A DNA stretch of 64,000 nt, from the NCBI GenBank assembly GCA_913047625.1, contig CAJWUJ010000003.1, positions 1 to 64,000 on the forward strand, given 5' to 3'. The notes under the pieces are model-generated. The model worked only from the letters and a program-made list of their open reading frames with translations, was not told where the DNA came from and made no database searches. This document shows, piece by piece, positions 46,529 through 54,440 of this stretch (positions are counted from its first letter, which is position 1; every line of letters begins with the position of its first letter). The translations under genes were made by a program, and so were the position numbers. This stretch comes from an uncultured Dehalococcoidia bacterium. Its GTDB lineage: Bacteria; Chloroflexota; Dehalococcoidia; Lucifugimonadales; CAJWUJ01.

Positions 46529-47311
46529 TCACCCAAACTTCTGGGCTTCGTAATCTCTAAACGGCTTGAGGTAATTTCGGGTCGCTCCTCCTAGAAGACC
46601 TGGTGTGTTAGTACAAAGGTATTGAAAACCCCTGTCTCTCCAATAGGAATATTCTTCTATGTCCCTACCCAGTGTCCCTGCGATTTTTCCTGCTTTTTGG
46701 ACCACATCTCCCGCTTCTTCAATCCTTTTCAAGACATCAGGATGGCGAGTTTGACCGTGTATGCCAAACGAGGATGAGAGGTCACCAGGGCCCATGAAGA
46801 CTATGTCCACTCCCTCGACCCCAGAAATTTCTTCTATGTTTTCCAGTGCTAGTACCGTCTCCACTTGAACGATTACGATAATCTGTTTATTGGCGGTTTC
46901 CACATACTGATCCATTGGCTCAGCTAGACCGTATGAAGCTGCCCTAGAGCCTGCTAATCCTCTTTTCCCCTTGGGTGGATATCTGGCTGCATCAACGACC
47001 TTCTTGGCATCTTCCCCGGTATCTACCAAAGGAATCTGTATACCCATAGTTCCTGCGTCCAAGAACTTCTGGATTACCTGTTGGCTATTTTCTCCTATAC
47101 GGGTTATTGGAACTATCCCTGTCAATTCAGCCGCGCGATACATATTTTCTGCATCCAAGGGCAAAATAGGCGAATGTTCAGAGTCAACTATTACGAAATC
47201 CATTCCTGCCAGACCAAGTATTTCAACAACAGATGGGGAGGGGATACTACAGAAAGCCCCTGCGACTCCTCGTCCTTCTTGCAATTTTTTCAAGAGTGAA
47301 TTTTCTCTCAT
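46529..47311 (-). CDS. HpcH/HpaI family aldolase
   Basis: Class II aldolase of 260 residues that cleaves or forms 2-oxo-4-hydroxy acids. Motifs FVIVDSEHSPI, IVQVETVLALENI (metal-binding Glu), FMGPGDLSSSFG (metal-binding Asp) and the IPLVDTGEDA loop are intact. AGGAGACACAT precedes the ATG. It is divergent from the three-gene ThDP decarboxylase set, and both act on 2-oxoacid chemistry, so a linked pathway is plausible. Confidence 0.9.
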   Translation of the reverse strand: MRENSLLKKLQEGRGVAGAFCSIPSPSVVEILGLAGMDFVIVDSEHSPILPLDAENMYRAAELTGIVPITRIGENSQQVIQKFLDAGTMGIQIPLVDTGEDAKKVVDAARYPPKGKRGLAGSRAASYGLAEPMDQYVETANKQIIVIVQVETVLALENIEEISGVEGVDIVFMGPGDLSSSFGIHGQTRHPDVLKRIEEAGDVVQKAGKIAGTLGRDIEEYSYWRDRGFQYLCTNTPGLLGGATRNYLKPFRDYEAQKFG

Positions 47312-47487
47312 ATGTGTCTCCTACTTTCAATTGCTTCCTGTAAGCCCTAACTTAGGGTATAAGAAGCCCATTAACCTTATCGCCTGAAATATAAGGCGTC
47401 AACTGGCAAGTACGCTGTTGACCCAACGCAGTTTGCTCTCCTATAATGACCACCAGTTATAACTTAAGCATTCTTTTCGAGATTTTT

Positions 47488-47991
47488 ATGTCAGATAATG
47501 CAGCCGGTCTTGATCCAAGATCAATACTCAAAGAATTTAAGAAAAATAAGATCTCTCATCTGGTGTGGTTGCCAGATAGCGAGACGAACTTTATGTACCA
47601 AGTGATGACTTCTGATAAAGACCTCACCGTGGTTCCTGTTTGTAGAGAGGCAGAAACAATAGCAATAGCCGCTGGCCTTCAGCTAGGAGGGAAGCGCACT
47701 GTCGTTTTGGTTCAAAATACTGGTATTTTTGAATCCGGGGACTCTATTAGGGGTATTGCCTTGGATCTAAACTTGCCTCTTTTATTGCTGATAGGGTATC
47801 GGGGCTGGGTCAGACACGGAATAACAAAAGACTCTGCTGCATTTTATACTGAGCATTTCCTGCATTCATGGGGTATTGATTACTATCTTATCGAATCAGA
47901 CTCAGATGCCCATCTTATTTCTCACGCTCTATCGTCAGCAGAGGCTAATTCAAAGCCAGTAGCTGTATTGCTTGGCAGGGAGTATTCGTAA
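47488..47991 (+). CDS. Sulfopyruvate/phosphonopyruvate decarboxylase alpha-like subunit (PYR domain)
   Basis: A stand-alone PYR domain of a ThDP-dependent 2-oxoacid decarboxylase, like ComD. The 167 residues contain ISHLVWLPDSETNF, VPVCREAETIAIAAGLQLGGKR with the Glu that activates ThDP, and VVLVQNTGIFESGDS. ATG 47488 is preferred to an in-frame ATG at 47446 that adds a hydrophobic 14-residue extension. It is directly followed by the PP-domain subunit, 2 bp later. The true substrate is unknown. Confidence 0.85.
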   Translation: MSDNAAGLDPRSILKEFKKNKISHLVWLPDSETNFMYQVMTSDKDLTVVPVCREAETIAIAAGLQLGGKRTVVLVQNTGIFESGDSIRGIALDLNLPLLLLIGYRGWVRHGITKDSAAFYTEHFLHSWGIDYYLIESDSDAHLISHALSSAEANSKPVAVLLGREYS

Positions 47992-47993
47992 CA

Positions 47994-48569
47994 TTGATTA
48001 ACCCACTAGAAGCACTAAAAGTCATCGAGTCACACAGGGGGTCCTCTGTGGTGGTACCGACTATGCAGTCCAACAGGCGTTGGTCTTTAGTTTCGTCTAG
48101 GCCTGACTTGGATTTGCCTCTTACGGGTTGTATGGGCAAGGCCTCTTCAATGGCTCTTGGTCTAGCACTCGCTCAACCAAAAACCAGGGTTATTGTGATT
48201 GACGGAGACGGAAGTCTCCTCATGAACCTAGGCACTTTTGTCACGATTGGGGAGCAAGCTCCCGCCAATCTCATACATGTCTCATTTGATAATGGCGTAT
48301 ATGCTACTACTGGCGGTCAGCCAGTACCTGGCTCACACAGGGTTGATTTTGCTGCATATGCAAAAAGCTCAGGTTATCGATCCAGCCATCAATTTGAACA
48401 CCTTGAGGACTTTATCTCTTCGATTGAGGACTTATTTAGTGCGGAAGGCCCTGTTTTTATTAATTTAAAGATCCAAGAGGATCTTGATGATCTGTCAGCT
48501 GATGAGCGCATGGCTATGCCCAGCCTTGTTAAAAACTACCCAGCTATGAAAGATTTGTTCGCCTCTTAA
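47994..48569 (+). CDS. Sulfopyruvate/phosphonopyruvate decarboxylase beta-like subunit (PP domain)
   Basis: A stand-alone ThDP-binding PP domain of 191 residues, the partner of the preceding alpha subunit. The cofactor motif IDGDGSLLMNLGT begins at Asp70, with FDNGVYATTGGQP about 30 residues on as the expected end of the motif. LTGCMGKASSMALGLALA precedes it. The start is TTG at 47994. It is followed 2 bp later by a related gene that has lost this motif. Confidence 0.88.
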   Translation: MINPLEALKVIESHRGSSVVVPTMQSNRRWSLVSSRPDLDLPLTGCMGKASSMALGLALAQPKTRVIVIDGDGSLLMNLGTFVTIGEQAPANLIHVSFDNGVYATTGGQPVPGSHRVDFAAYAKSSGYRSSHQFEHLEDFISSIEDLFSAEGPVFINLKIQEDLDDLSADERMAMPSLVKNYPAMKDLFAS

Positions 48570-48571
48570 AG

Positions 48572-49138
48572 ATGAGCCCGCTACACCTTGCTCAAGCCAT
48601 TGACTTAATTCATTCCCATAGCGGTAACGCTGTGATTGTATGCTCTGGGCACCCTTTAGCCTTTTGGCTTGATCAACAAGGCCAGACGCCTGGTATGCTA
48701 CCGGTAGTTGACTGTGAAAACGATACATTGCCTTTGGCACTTGGAATTGCTCTTAGTAGCCCTCGGCTTAAAGTCATCGTGCTACAGTCCAACGAATCAA
48801 TGAAGGCTAGCCTATCTTCTCTTGCAACCGTAAGCCACAGTTTTCCCACAAACCTTTTTCACTTTGTTTGTAATGTAGTTTCTGAGGTTCCCTCTCCGGC
48901 ATTTGATTTTGTCGCCGCTGCCCAAGCCGCAGGATATGCGGAGTCTCGTCAATTTGGAGATGTGGAGTTGTTTGCCTCGGAGATATCATCGTTCTTGGCT
49001 TCTGGTGGCCCAAAGTTTGCGTGTTTAAATACGGTTACCCCCATATTTAAGCACCAGCTTCCTTATTTCCTGTTCCGAGATTCATTTTCCTTGGTCAAGG
49101 AGGAGATTTCGGCTCTTACTCAGAATGCTCACCCATGA
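48572..49138 (+). CDS. Degenerate paralogue of the ThDP-decarboxylase beta subunit (cofactor motif lost)
   Basis: The 188 residues align end to end with the preceding beta subunit: SPLHLAQAIDLIHSHSGNAVIV against NPLEALKVIESHRGSSVVV, LPLALGIALSSPRLKVIVL against MALGLALAQPKTRVIVI, and FDFVAAAQAAGYAESRQF against VDFAAYAKSSGYRSSHQF. Where beta has DGDGS (residues 70-74) this protein has QSNES (72-76), and DNGVY is CNVVS, so ThDP-Mg binding is not expected. The reading frame is intact and starts 2 bp after the beta stop. It is probably a structural or regulatory third chain. The 3' end overlaps the convergent MOSC gene by 23 bp. Confidence 0.75.
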   Translation: MSPLHLAQAIDLIHSHSGNAVIVCSGHPLAFWLDQQGQTPGMLPVVDCENDTLPLALGIALSSPRLKVIVLQSNESMKASLSSLATVSHSFPTNLFHFVCNVVSEVPSPAFDFVAAAQAAGYAESRQFGDVELFASEISSFLASGGPKFACLNTVTPIFKHQLPYFLFRDSFSLVKEEISALTQNAHP

Positions 49139-49595
49139 GGGTGATCGATTCTCCTGTTTTCACCGTTCCTCCCTCTATGACTTTCGCCAGCATTCCCCTT
49201 TGCCCTACTAGCTGATTCTGTAAACCTTCCTTGATTTCATCCATTCTGCTACATGGTGCGCAGTCTCCTGTTATTTCAAGAATCACTTCTGCTCCGATAG
49301 CAATTCTTGTACCTGCTATCATTTTTTGTGAGTCGAGGTTTTCAACGGTGATGTTTTCTCGTAGAGTTCCAATAGGCAACTGAAACTTATCTAAAATCTC
49401 CTTATCTAGGATGAGAATCTGGCGCTTACCGTTTTCTTTCGCGTGACGGTCACCAACAATTCCGTAGTTAGCCTTTGCGCTAATTATGTTTTTGGTTGAC
49501 ATTGGTGCACGAGATGCTTCACACACTTGAAGGCTGGCTACTAGGGCCTTTTTATCCGTGTTAGTTTCGTTTTTCTTGTTTGAAAGATCTGCCAT
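49116..49595 (-). CDS. MOSC-domain protein
   Basis: Related to the sulfurase/pyranopterin-binding C-terminal domain of molybdenum cofactor sulfurases. The 159 residues show NYGIVGDRHAKEN, RQILILDKEIL, GTLRENITVENLD and the conserved Cys segment ITGDCAPCSRMDEI, which could carry sulfur. ATG 49595 follows AAGGGGGT; an in-frame upstream start at 49631 lacks one. No molybdenum genes are nearby. Confidence 0.9.
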   Translation of the reverse strand: MADLSNKKNETNTDKKALVASLQVCEASRAPMSTKNIISAKANYGIVGDRHAKENGKRQILILDKEILDKFQLPIGTLRENITVENLDSQKMIAGTRIAIGAEVILEITGDCAPCSRMDEIKEGLQNQLVGQRGMLAKVIEGGTVKTGESITLMGEHSE

Positions 49596-49675
49596 TTCGG
49601 AAACCCCCTTGACTAATCCTTGTGCTGACACTACAGATAAATTATCTGTGCGATCTCATCGATAGTAACAGGATT

Positions 49676-49705
49676 TTGCACAAACAGCCATAGGCATGAT
49701 ATGAT
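49676..49705 (+). promoter_or_regulatory. Possible promoter for rplY
   Basis: TATGAT (49700-49705) is a good -10; the -35 at 49676-49681 (TTGCAC, 18-bp spacer) is weak. The start of transcription would be near 49712, which makes the GTG at 49709 unusable and supports ATG 49736 as start of rplY. Confidence 0.35.
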
Positions 49706-49735
49706 ACCGTGGCTTCTTTACAGGGGATATCTATT

Positions 49736-50386
49736 ATGACTGAAAACAACGTTATTACCTTTAACAATCGGAGTGTTTTAGGAAAAAAAGTTAAGCATCT
49801 TCGCCGTCAGGGTCTTACGCCTGTGCATATGTACGACAGCAGTGGCTCTTCCTATAGCCTTCAGGTTGATACCAAAACTCTCTATCAAATTCTTGCCACG
49901 TACGGGAAGACCTCTCCCGTTACCATTCGCGTTGGGGAGGAAGACCATTCGGCTTTTGTTCGAGAAGTTCAGAGACACCCTGTAAGCGAAGAAATTATCC
50001 ATGTGGATTTCTTAGAAGTTGATCTCAATAAATCGATTCGAACCCAGGTTCCTGTTGTCTTAGCAGGGGAGTCCTCTGCAGTTCGTCTCTATGGTGGAAT
50101 TGTTAACCAGCTTATTTACTCCCTAGAAATTGAATGTCTTCCAAAGGACATTCCCTCTTCTATAGACATTGATATCTCTGGTCTTGATGAAATCGACTCC
50201 TCGGTGTTAGTTAGCGACATTGACCTTGGGGCAAATATTACAATAACTTCATCGTTACAGGAGAACGTGGTGCGGATACAGGCACCGAGAAAGGCTGAAG
50301 AGTTACCGGTCGAAGCGGAGCTTGGAGACGAGGGCGAGGGCGAGGCGGCTGAGCCAGTCTCGGGTAATGAAGACACACCTGCGTAG
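49736..50386 (+). CDS. rplY: 50S ribosomal protein L25/TL5/CTC
   Basis: 5S rRNA-binding ribosomal protein with the long CTC-type form. The 216 residues hold an N-terminal L25 beta-barrel with GKKVKHLRRQGLTPVHMY and a C-terminal TL5-like beta domain, ending in a Glu/Gly-rich acidic tail (residues about 190-216). ATG 49736 follows AGGGGAT. A promoter-like element lies just upstream. It is convergent with fmt, with 11 bp between their stops. Confidence 0.92.
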   Translation: MTENNVITFNNRSVLGKKVKHLRRQGLTPVHMYDSSGSSYSLQVDTKTLYQILATYGKTSPVTIRVGEEDHSAFVREVQRHPVSEEIIHVDFLEVDLNKSIRTQVPVVLAGESSAVRLYGGIVNQLIYSLEIECLPKDIPSSIDIDISGLDEIDSSVLVSDIDLGANITITSSLQENVVRIQAPRKAEELPVEAELGDEGEGEAAEPVSGNEDTPA

Positions 50387-50397
50387 CTTCTACTGCA

Positions 50398-51336
50398 TCA
50401 AGAGGGCAGTGTGGCGTTAAGAAAAGAGGGGTATCCTCTAAAGAACTCTGCTGCGGTTATCGGCCGTTTCCCTTCCATCTGAAGATGTGATATTTCGAGC
50501 TTAGACTTTCCTGCTGCTATGACTAACGTCTTTGTTTTGTCATCGAAATTAATGACCTTTCCTGGAATGGAGTCACTAGGGTCGTTGATTGGCATGGAGC
50601 CTATTATTGACAGTCTTTTGCCATTCCAAAAAGTGAACGTGCCGGGCCATGGAACATACGCTCTAACTCTTCTGCAAATAGCTTCTGGCTCTTCTTTCCA
50701 ATTTATTTCGCCATCTGTCTTTTTAAGTAGCCGGGTAAAGGTGGCTTCCGAATGAACTTGTGGTACGGGAATCAGACTGCCATTGGCATAGGATTCTACG
50801 GTTGGGCATATCATTTGGCTTCCCAGCAGAAAAAGCTTCTCTAAAAGGCTTTCCCCTGTGTCATTTTCGCACATAAGAAGTTGGTTTTGTGATAACACTG
50901 GACCCGCATCCATTCTTTCGTCTGTCAGGAAAATAGTTGTCCCGGTCATCGTTTCTCCTTTCAGAATTGTTTCCTGAACAGGGGATGCCCCTCTATTCTT
51001 TGGGAGCAGCGAAGGGTGGACGCAGACACATCCTTTTTCCCATATTTCTAAGATCGTCTTCGGGATTATTTTACCGTAGGCAGCTACCACTGCGATTTCT
51101 CCTCCGAGGTCTTGTATGCTCTGCCTAGTTTCTGTGGAAGACAAAGAGGCTGGCCGAAGACACGGGATGTGGTTTTGGGTTGCGAATGCTTGTATCTGAC
51201 TTTCTTTATTTTTCCCTGTGCTATTAGTATTTTTTCCTGATTGCGTTATTATTCCAACAATGTCATGGCCCCCTTCGGCCAATGCCCTAAGGATATGTGT
51301 GGCAACTGCTGGTGTCCCAAAAAAAATCACTTTCAT
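50398..51336 (-). CDS. fmt: Methionyl-tRNA formyltransferase
   Basis: Formylates the initiator Met-tRNA. The 312 residues show VIFFGTPAVATHILRAL, the catalytic region VHPSLLPKNRGASPVQETIL with its Asn-His context, and TDERMDAGPVLSQ, plus a C-terminal oligonucleotide-binding domain. ATG 51336 is preferred; a GTG two codons upstream is also in frame. The ATG sits 6 nt after a perfect TATAAT, so the messenger is probably leaderless. Neighbours def or priA, common for fmt, are absent. Confidence 0.95.
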   Translation of the reverse strand: MKVIFFGTPAVATHILRALAEGGHDIVGIITQSGKNTNSTGKNKESQIQAFATQNHIPCLRPASLSSTETRQSIQDLGGEIAVVAAYGKIIPKTILEIWEKGCVCVHPSLLPKNRGASPVQETILKGETMTGTTIFLTDERMDAGPVLSQNQLLMCENDTGESLLEKLFLLGSQMICPTVESYANGSLIPVPQVHSEATFTRLLKKTDGEINWKEEPEAICRRVRAYVPWPGTFTFWNGKRLSIIGSMPINDPSDSIPGKVINFDDKTKTLVIAAGKSKLEISHLQMEGKRPITAAEFFRGYPSFLNATLPS

Positions 51337-51342
51337 ATGCAC

Positions 51343-51371
51343 ATTATATTGTCTAGTTCGAGGTTGGACAA
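51343..51371 (-). promoter_or_regulatory. Promoter for a probably leaderless fmt transcript
   Basis: On the minus strand TTGTCC (51371-51366), a 17-bp spacer and a perfect TATAAT (51348-51343). The -10 ends 6 nt before the fmt ATG, which puts the expected transcription start on or next to the A of that ATG. Confidence 0.6.
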
Positions 51372-51560
51372 AGGTTTAATATAGCCCCAGTAACAGGCCT
51401 TGTTTTTTTTGTGATAAATTGATCTCTTTGCCTCTTGACGAATCCAACTAGTACGGGTGATATGCTTGTGGTCTAATCACTTTTTCCTCGCCCTTCGGCG
51501 CTATGTTGGTTCTCCTTCATATTAAGGACGGAAACAGTGCTTTATTGAAAGGTTTTTATT

Positions 51561-52979
51561 GTGTCGTATTCGTCTAATAATCAAGCAAGTCGCTCGCTGG
51601 AACTGCTCTGGAAAGCTTGCTTGGGTCAATTACAACTACAGACAACTAAGGCGAATTTTGATACTTGGCTTAAAGACTCTGCGGCTGTATCTTTAGATGG
51701 CACATTGCTTACGATAGAGGTCCCTAGTTCTTTTGCTGCCGAATGGTTAGAGCAAAGGTTGTCCTTTGAAATTCGCCGGGCGGCTTCTGGGCTCGCGGGC
51801 AAATCCCTAGATGTGTTCTTTCGGGTTCGTGGAGCGTCTCCAGCCTCTGTCTCCCGCAGTTCTTCTGATCATGAGCGTTCTCATCCTTCCGCGCGGGGTG
51901 CTGTGGGCATTAGCGGATCACACTCTCCTACGTTTGCCTCTTTTGTTGAATCTCCGTCTAGCCGCCTCGCCTTGGCCGCGGCTTTTGTTGCTACATCGGA
52001 ACCTGGGGTGAAGTTCAATCCTCTGTTTATACATGGCTCTTCGGGTTTTGGTAAAACCCACCTTTTAAAGGCCATTTGCCATGGCTCCTCGGGTCAGGGC
52101 CTTCATCCCCTCTACGTTACTGCTGAAACCTTCACCAATGATTTCATCCTGGCCGTTCAGCGCAGGGAAACCCCTTTATTTAAAGAGAAATATCTTTCTC
52201 CTGACGTGGTGCTTATTGATGACGTCCAGTTTCTAGCCGGCAAACTAAGAACTCAGGATGCTCTTTTCCACATACTTGAAGGGTTGCTCACCTCGGGCAA
52301 GCAAATTGTGCTTGCCGGTGATAGAGCACCCTCGGCTTTAAACTTTCAGGAAGAGCGACTTTATTCACGTCTTCAGTCTGGCCTTGTCGCTGAATTAGGG
52401 GCTTCTTCCTCCGAGACAAAGGCTCGTATTCTCATCACTAAAGCTCACGACTCGGGTGTAGAGCTTGCCGCTGATATTGCCGGTTTTTTGGCTGATTCAT
52501 TGCCTGACAACATTCGTATTCTTCAAGGATGCCTAACAAAGTACTTAGCCCTTATTCAATTGGGGGGTGTTGCGCCTTCCAAAGACACAGCCTCTTTGGC
52601 ACTAGATGGAATCTCCGCATTTATCTCTGCCCCAAAAAAAATAGTGCCTCCGACAGAATTACTTCTCATTGTGTCCGACTATTTCGGTGTCACCAGCCAG
52701 GCTCTTGCGGGGCCGTCGCGTTCTTCCTCATTAGTATTAGCCAGGCACGTAGCCATGTTCCTTCTTCGCGAAGACCACGGTTGCTCGTTGGCTGAAATCG
52801 GTGAGCTTTTGGGGAACCGCGATCATTCTACAGTTCTTCATGGTTGCTCCAAGATCGGCTCCTCTCTCGAGACAGATAATTCACTGGTAGATACCTTGGC
52901 CGCAGTCCGGCTTTCGCTGAACACTCGTTTGTCTCCGCCTCTTCCCACTGGTTTTCCACAAGAAAAAACAATTCAGTGA
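51561..52979 (+). CDS. dnaA: Chromosomal replication initiator DnaA
   Basis: Opens oriC. The 472 residues have domain I at 10-95, a Ser/Pro-rich linker, AAA+ with Walker A GSSGFGKTH near residue 159 and Walker B VVLIDDVQF near 215, an arginine-finger region EERLYSRLQ, and domain IV with RDHSTVLHG near 420. Against E. coli, the key DNA-contacting Arg399, Arg407, Asp433 and His434 counterparts are kept; Thr435 is Ser. The start is GTG at 51561 with GAAAGG 8 bp before. dnaN is not adjacent; the Obg gene follows. Confidence 0.96.
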   Translation: MSYSSNNQASRSLELLWKACLGQLQLQTTKANFDTWLKDSAAVSLDGTLLTIEVPSSFAAEWLEQRLSFEIRRAASGLAGKSLDVFFRVRGASPASVSRSSSDHERSHPSARGAVGISGSHSPTFASFVESPSSRLALAAAFVATSEPGVKFNPLFIHGSSGFGKTHLLKAICHGSSGQGLHPLYVTAETFTNDFILAVQRRETPLFKEKYLSPDVVLIDDVQFLAGKLRTQDALFHILEGLLTSGKQIVLAGDRAPSALNFQEERLYSRLQSGLVAELGASSSETKARILITKAHDSGVELAADIAGFLADSLPDNIRILQGCLTKYLALIQLGGVAPSKDTASLALDGISAFISAPKKIVPPTELLLIVSDYFGVTSQALAGPSRSSSLVLARHVAMFLLREDHGCSLAEIGELLGNRDHSTVLHGCSKIGSSLETDNSLVDTLAAVRLSLNTRLSPPLPTGFPQEKTIQ

Positions 52980-53072
52980 TACCATAGGCTTATTCTATTC
53001 TCCCTATTACTCTCCACTAGTTTTCCACACGCCCTTTTTATTGTTTTAGTCTCCCTCTCCCGATTCTCCACA
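52952..53072 (+). promoter_or_regulatory. Three DnaA-box-like repeats
   Basis: TTTTCCACA at 52952-52960 (inside the dnaA 3' end) and 53021-53029, and TTCTCCACA at 53064-53072, all on the plus strand. TTTTCCACA is a DnaA box known from cyanobacteria and differs at one base from the general TTATCCACA. Confidence 0.65.
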
Positions 53073-53164
53073 GATCTTGCTATTATGAAGGTTACTGTTA
53101 TTAGAAATATAAGTAGAATATATAAAGAAGAAGATTTTATTTTTAGTTATTGGCTTAGGAACAG
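52980..53164. other. oriC: Candidate chromosomal replication origin (oriC) with AT-rich unwinding region
   Basis: The 185-bp gap between dnaA and obg holds two DnaA-box-like sites (a third lies in the dnaA end) and, from about 53090 to 53155, a very AT-rich stretch with A/T runs and repeated TAG or AGA triplets, fitting a DNA unwinding element. Strand composition changes here: dnaA reads T/C-rich, obg reads A/G-rich on the same strand. The gene order dnaA-box cluster-AT-rich region is usual for oriC. No experimental proof in the sequence. Confidence 0.65.
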
Positions 53165-54436
53165 ATGAGAATTCCACCCATAACAATTACATTGACGGTC
53201 CAAGGGGGAACTGGGGGCGATGGATGCGCAAGCTTTCGAAGAGTAAGCCATATCCCTTTTGGGGGCCCTGATGGAGGCGCTGGCGGAGAAGGAGGAGATG
53301 TAGTGGTGACAGCACGGCAAGAAGTAGAAAAGCTGCCGAAGTTGGGACCGGGGTTAATTATCGCTGGCCTTGGAAGAAACGGCGGGAGCCAAGGCCGAAC
53401 AGGGAAGAAAGGGACAACAATAGAACTAAAGGTCCCAGTAGGCACAAAAATAATCACCGGCTCTGAAGAGGGGGGACATAAAAAAGAGCTCCACCTGAAG
53501 ACAGCGAATCAAAGCGCCATAGTCGCCCAAGGAGGCAGGGGGGGCCGAGGGAACCTTCTGTTTAAAAGCTCTACTAATCAAGAACCACTGCTTAGCGAAG
53601 CAGGAGAGGAGGGTGAGCTGGTGCAGATGAAGCTTGAAAGAAAAGAGTATGTTGATATAGCCATCATCGGGGCTCCAAACAGCGGAAAATCAAGCTTGCT
53701 AGCCGCACTTTCTTCGGGAAATCCGAGAATAGCCCCATACCCTTTTACAACAAGAACTTTAGAAAAAGGAACAATAGACACGAACCTTACTCAGATCCTA
53801 ATAGCGGAGTACCCAAGCTACGCTAGCCCTACTGAAAAAGGAGAGCCTAAAGATATTTTGTGCTCCACGAACACACCAGCGATATGCATAGCAGTCATTG
53901 ACTGTGGGAAGAGAGACATACCGGAACAGCTGCGCTTAATAGACGCCCAGATACAAGACTCGGGATGGGGAGCAAATAAAAACACCCTTTTCCTAAGAGT
54001 ACTTAACAGGGGAGATAATAAAGAACAGGCAAACGCATATGTGCAGGAAGACGACCCAGGTGAAGTGACAAGCACGAAAAGCTTTTTCTGGACCCAAGGA
54101 GATTTTTCAGAAGCAGATATAATTAGGCAGGAACTAATTAAAATTGCCGGCGAGTTGCCGACAGAAAGACAAGAAGCCACAGATGATAATCAAAGCCATA
54201 GTGCAAACCGCCCCAGAGGTATACCGTTTCGGATAACGAGAGAAGGAAACCAAATTCATATCATCGACAAAGGATTTGAAAGAATTGCCAAACTCGCCGA
54301 CATGAACGATGGAAGGATCGCCGCACAGCTATGGAAAGAGCTAACAAAAGCAGGAATTACCAAAGCTATAAAGAAGACAGGGATTAAAAGCGGAGATATG
54401 ATTGTTCTGGGGGGCAAACAACTCACATGGGAGTGA
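53165..54436 (+). CDS. obgE: Obg-family GTPase with degraded G3/G4 motifs
   Basis: Ribosome-associated Obg protein of 423 residues. The glycine-rich Obg domain (residues 1-160, GGTGGDGCASFRR, GGRGGRGN) and the C-terminal OCT domain (from about 345) are complete. In the G domain, G1 GAPNSGKSS (about 169) and G2 YPFTTRT are present, but the switch II DxPG of G3 is EYPS (about 215) and G4 NKxD is NRGD (about 281). GTP binding may remain; hydrolysis is doubtful. The frame is intact. It follows the origin region and precedes nadD by 4 bp, the typical obg-nadD order. Confidence 0.88.
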   Translation: MRIPPITITLTVQGGTGGDGCASFRRVSHIPFGGPDGGAGGEGGDVVVTARQEVEKLPKLGPGLIIAGLGRNGGSQGRTGKKGTTIELKVPVGTKIITGSEEGGHKKELHLKTANQSAIVAQGGRGGRGNLLFKSSTNQEPLLSEAGEEGELVQMKLERKEYVDIAIIGAPNSGKSSLLAALSSGNPRIAPYPFTTRTLEKGTIDTNLTQILIAEYPSYASPTEKGEPKDILCSTNTPAICIAVIDCGKRDIPEQLRLIDAQIQDSGWGANKNTLFLRVLNRGDNKEQANAYVQEDDPGEVTSTKSFFWTQGDFSEADIIRQELIKIAGELPTERQEATDDNQSHSANRPRGIPFRITREGNQIHIIDKGFERIAKLADMNDGRIAAQLWKELTKAGITKAIKKTGIKSGDMIVLGGKQLTWE

Positions 54437-54440
54437 CAGG

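Noticed and set aside
51430-51480. TTGACG at 51435 as -35 for dnaA
   Set aside because: No -10 hexamer occurs at a proper spacing; TCTAAT with an upstream TG at 51469 is a weak alternative and is not called.
52650-52900. Possible loss of a DNA-contacting arginine in DnaA domain IV
   Set aside because: An ungapped comparison with the E. coli domain IV shows that Arg399 and Arg407 counterparts are retained; only Gln408 and Thr435 counterparts differ mildly.
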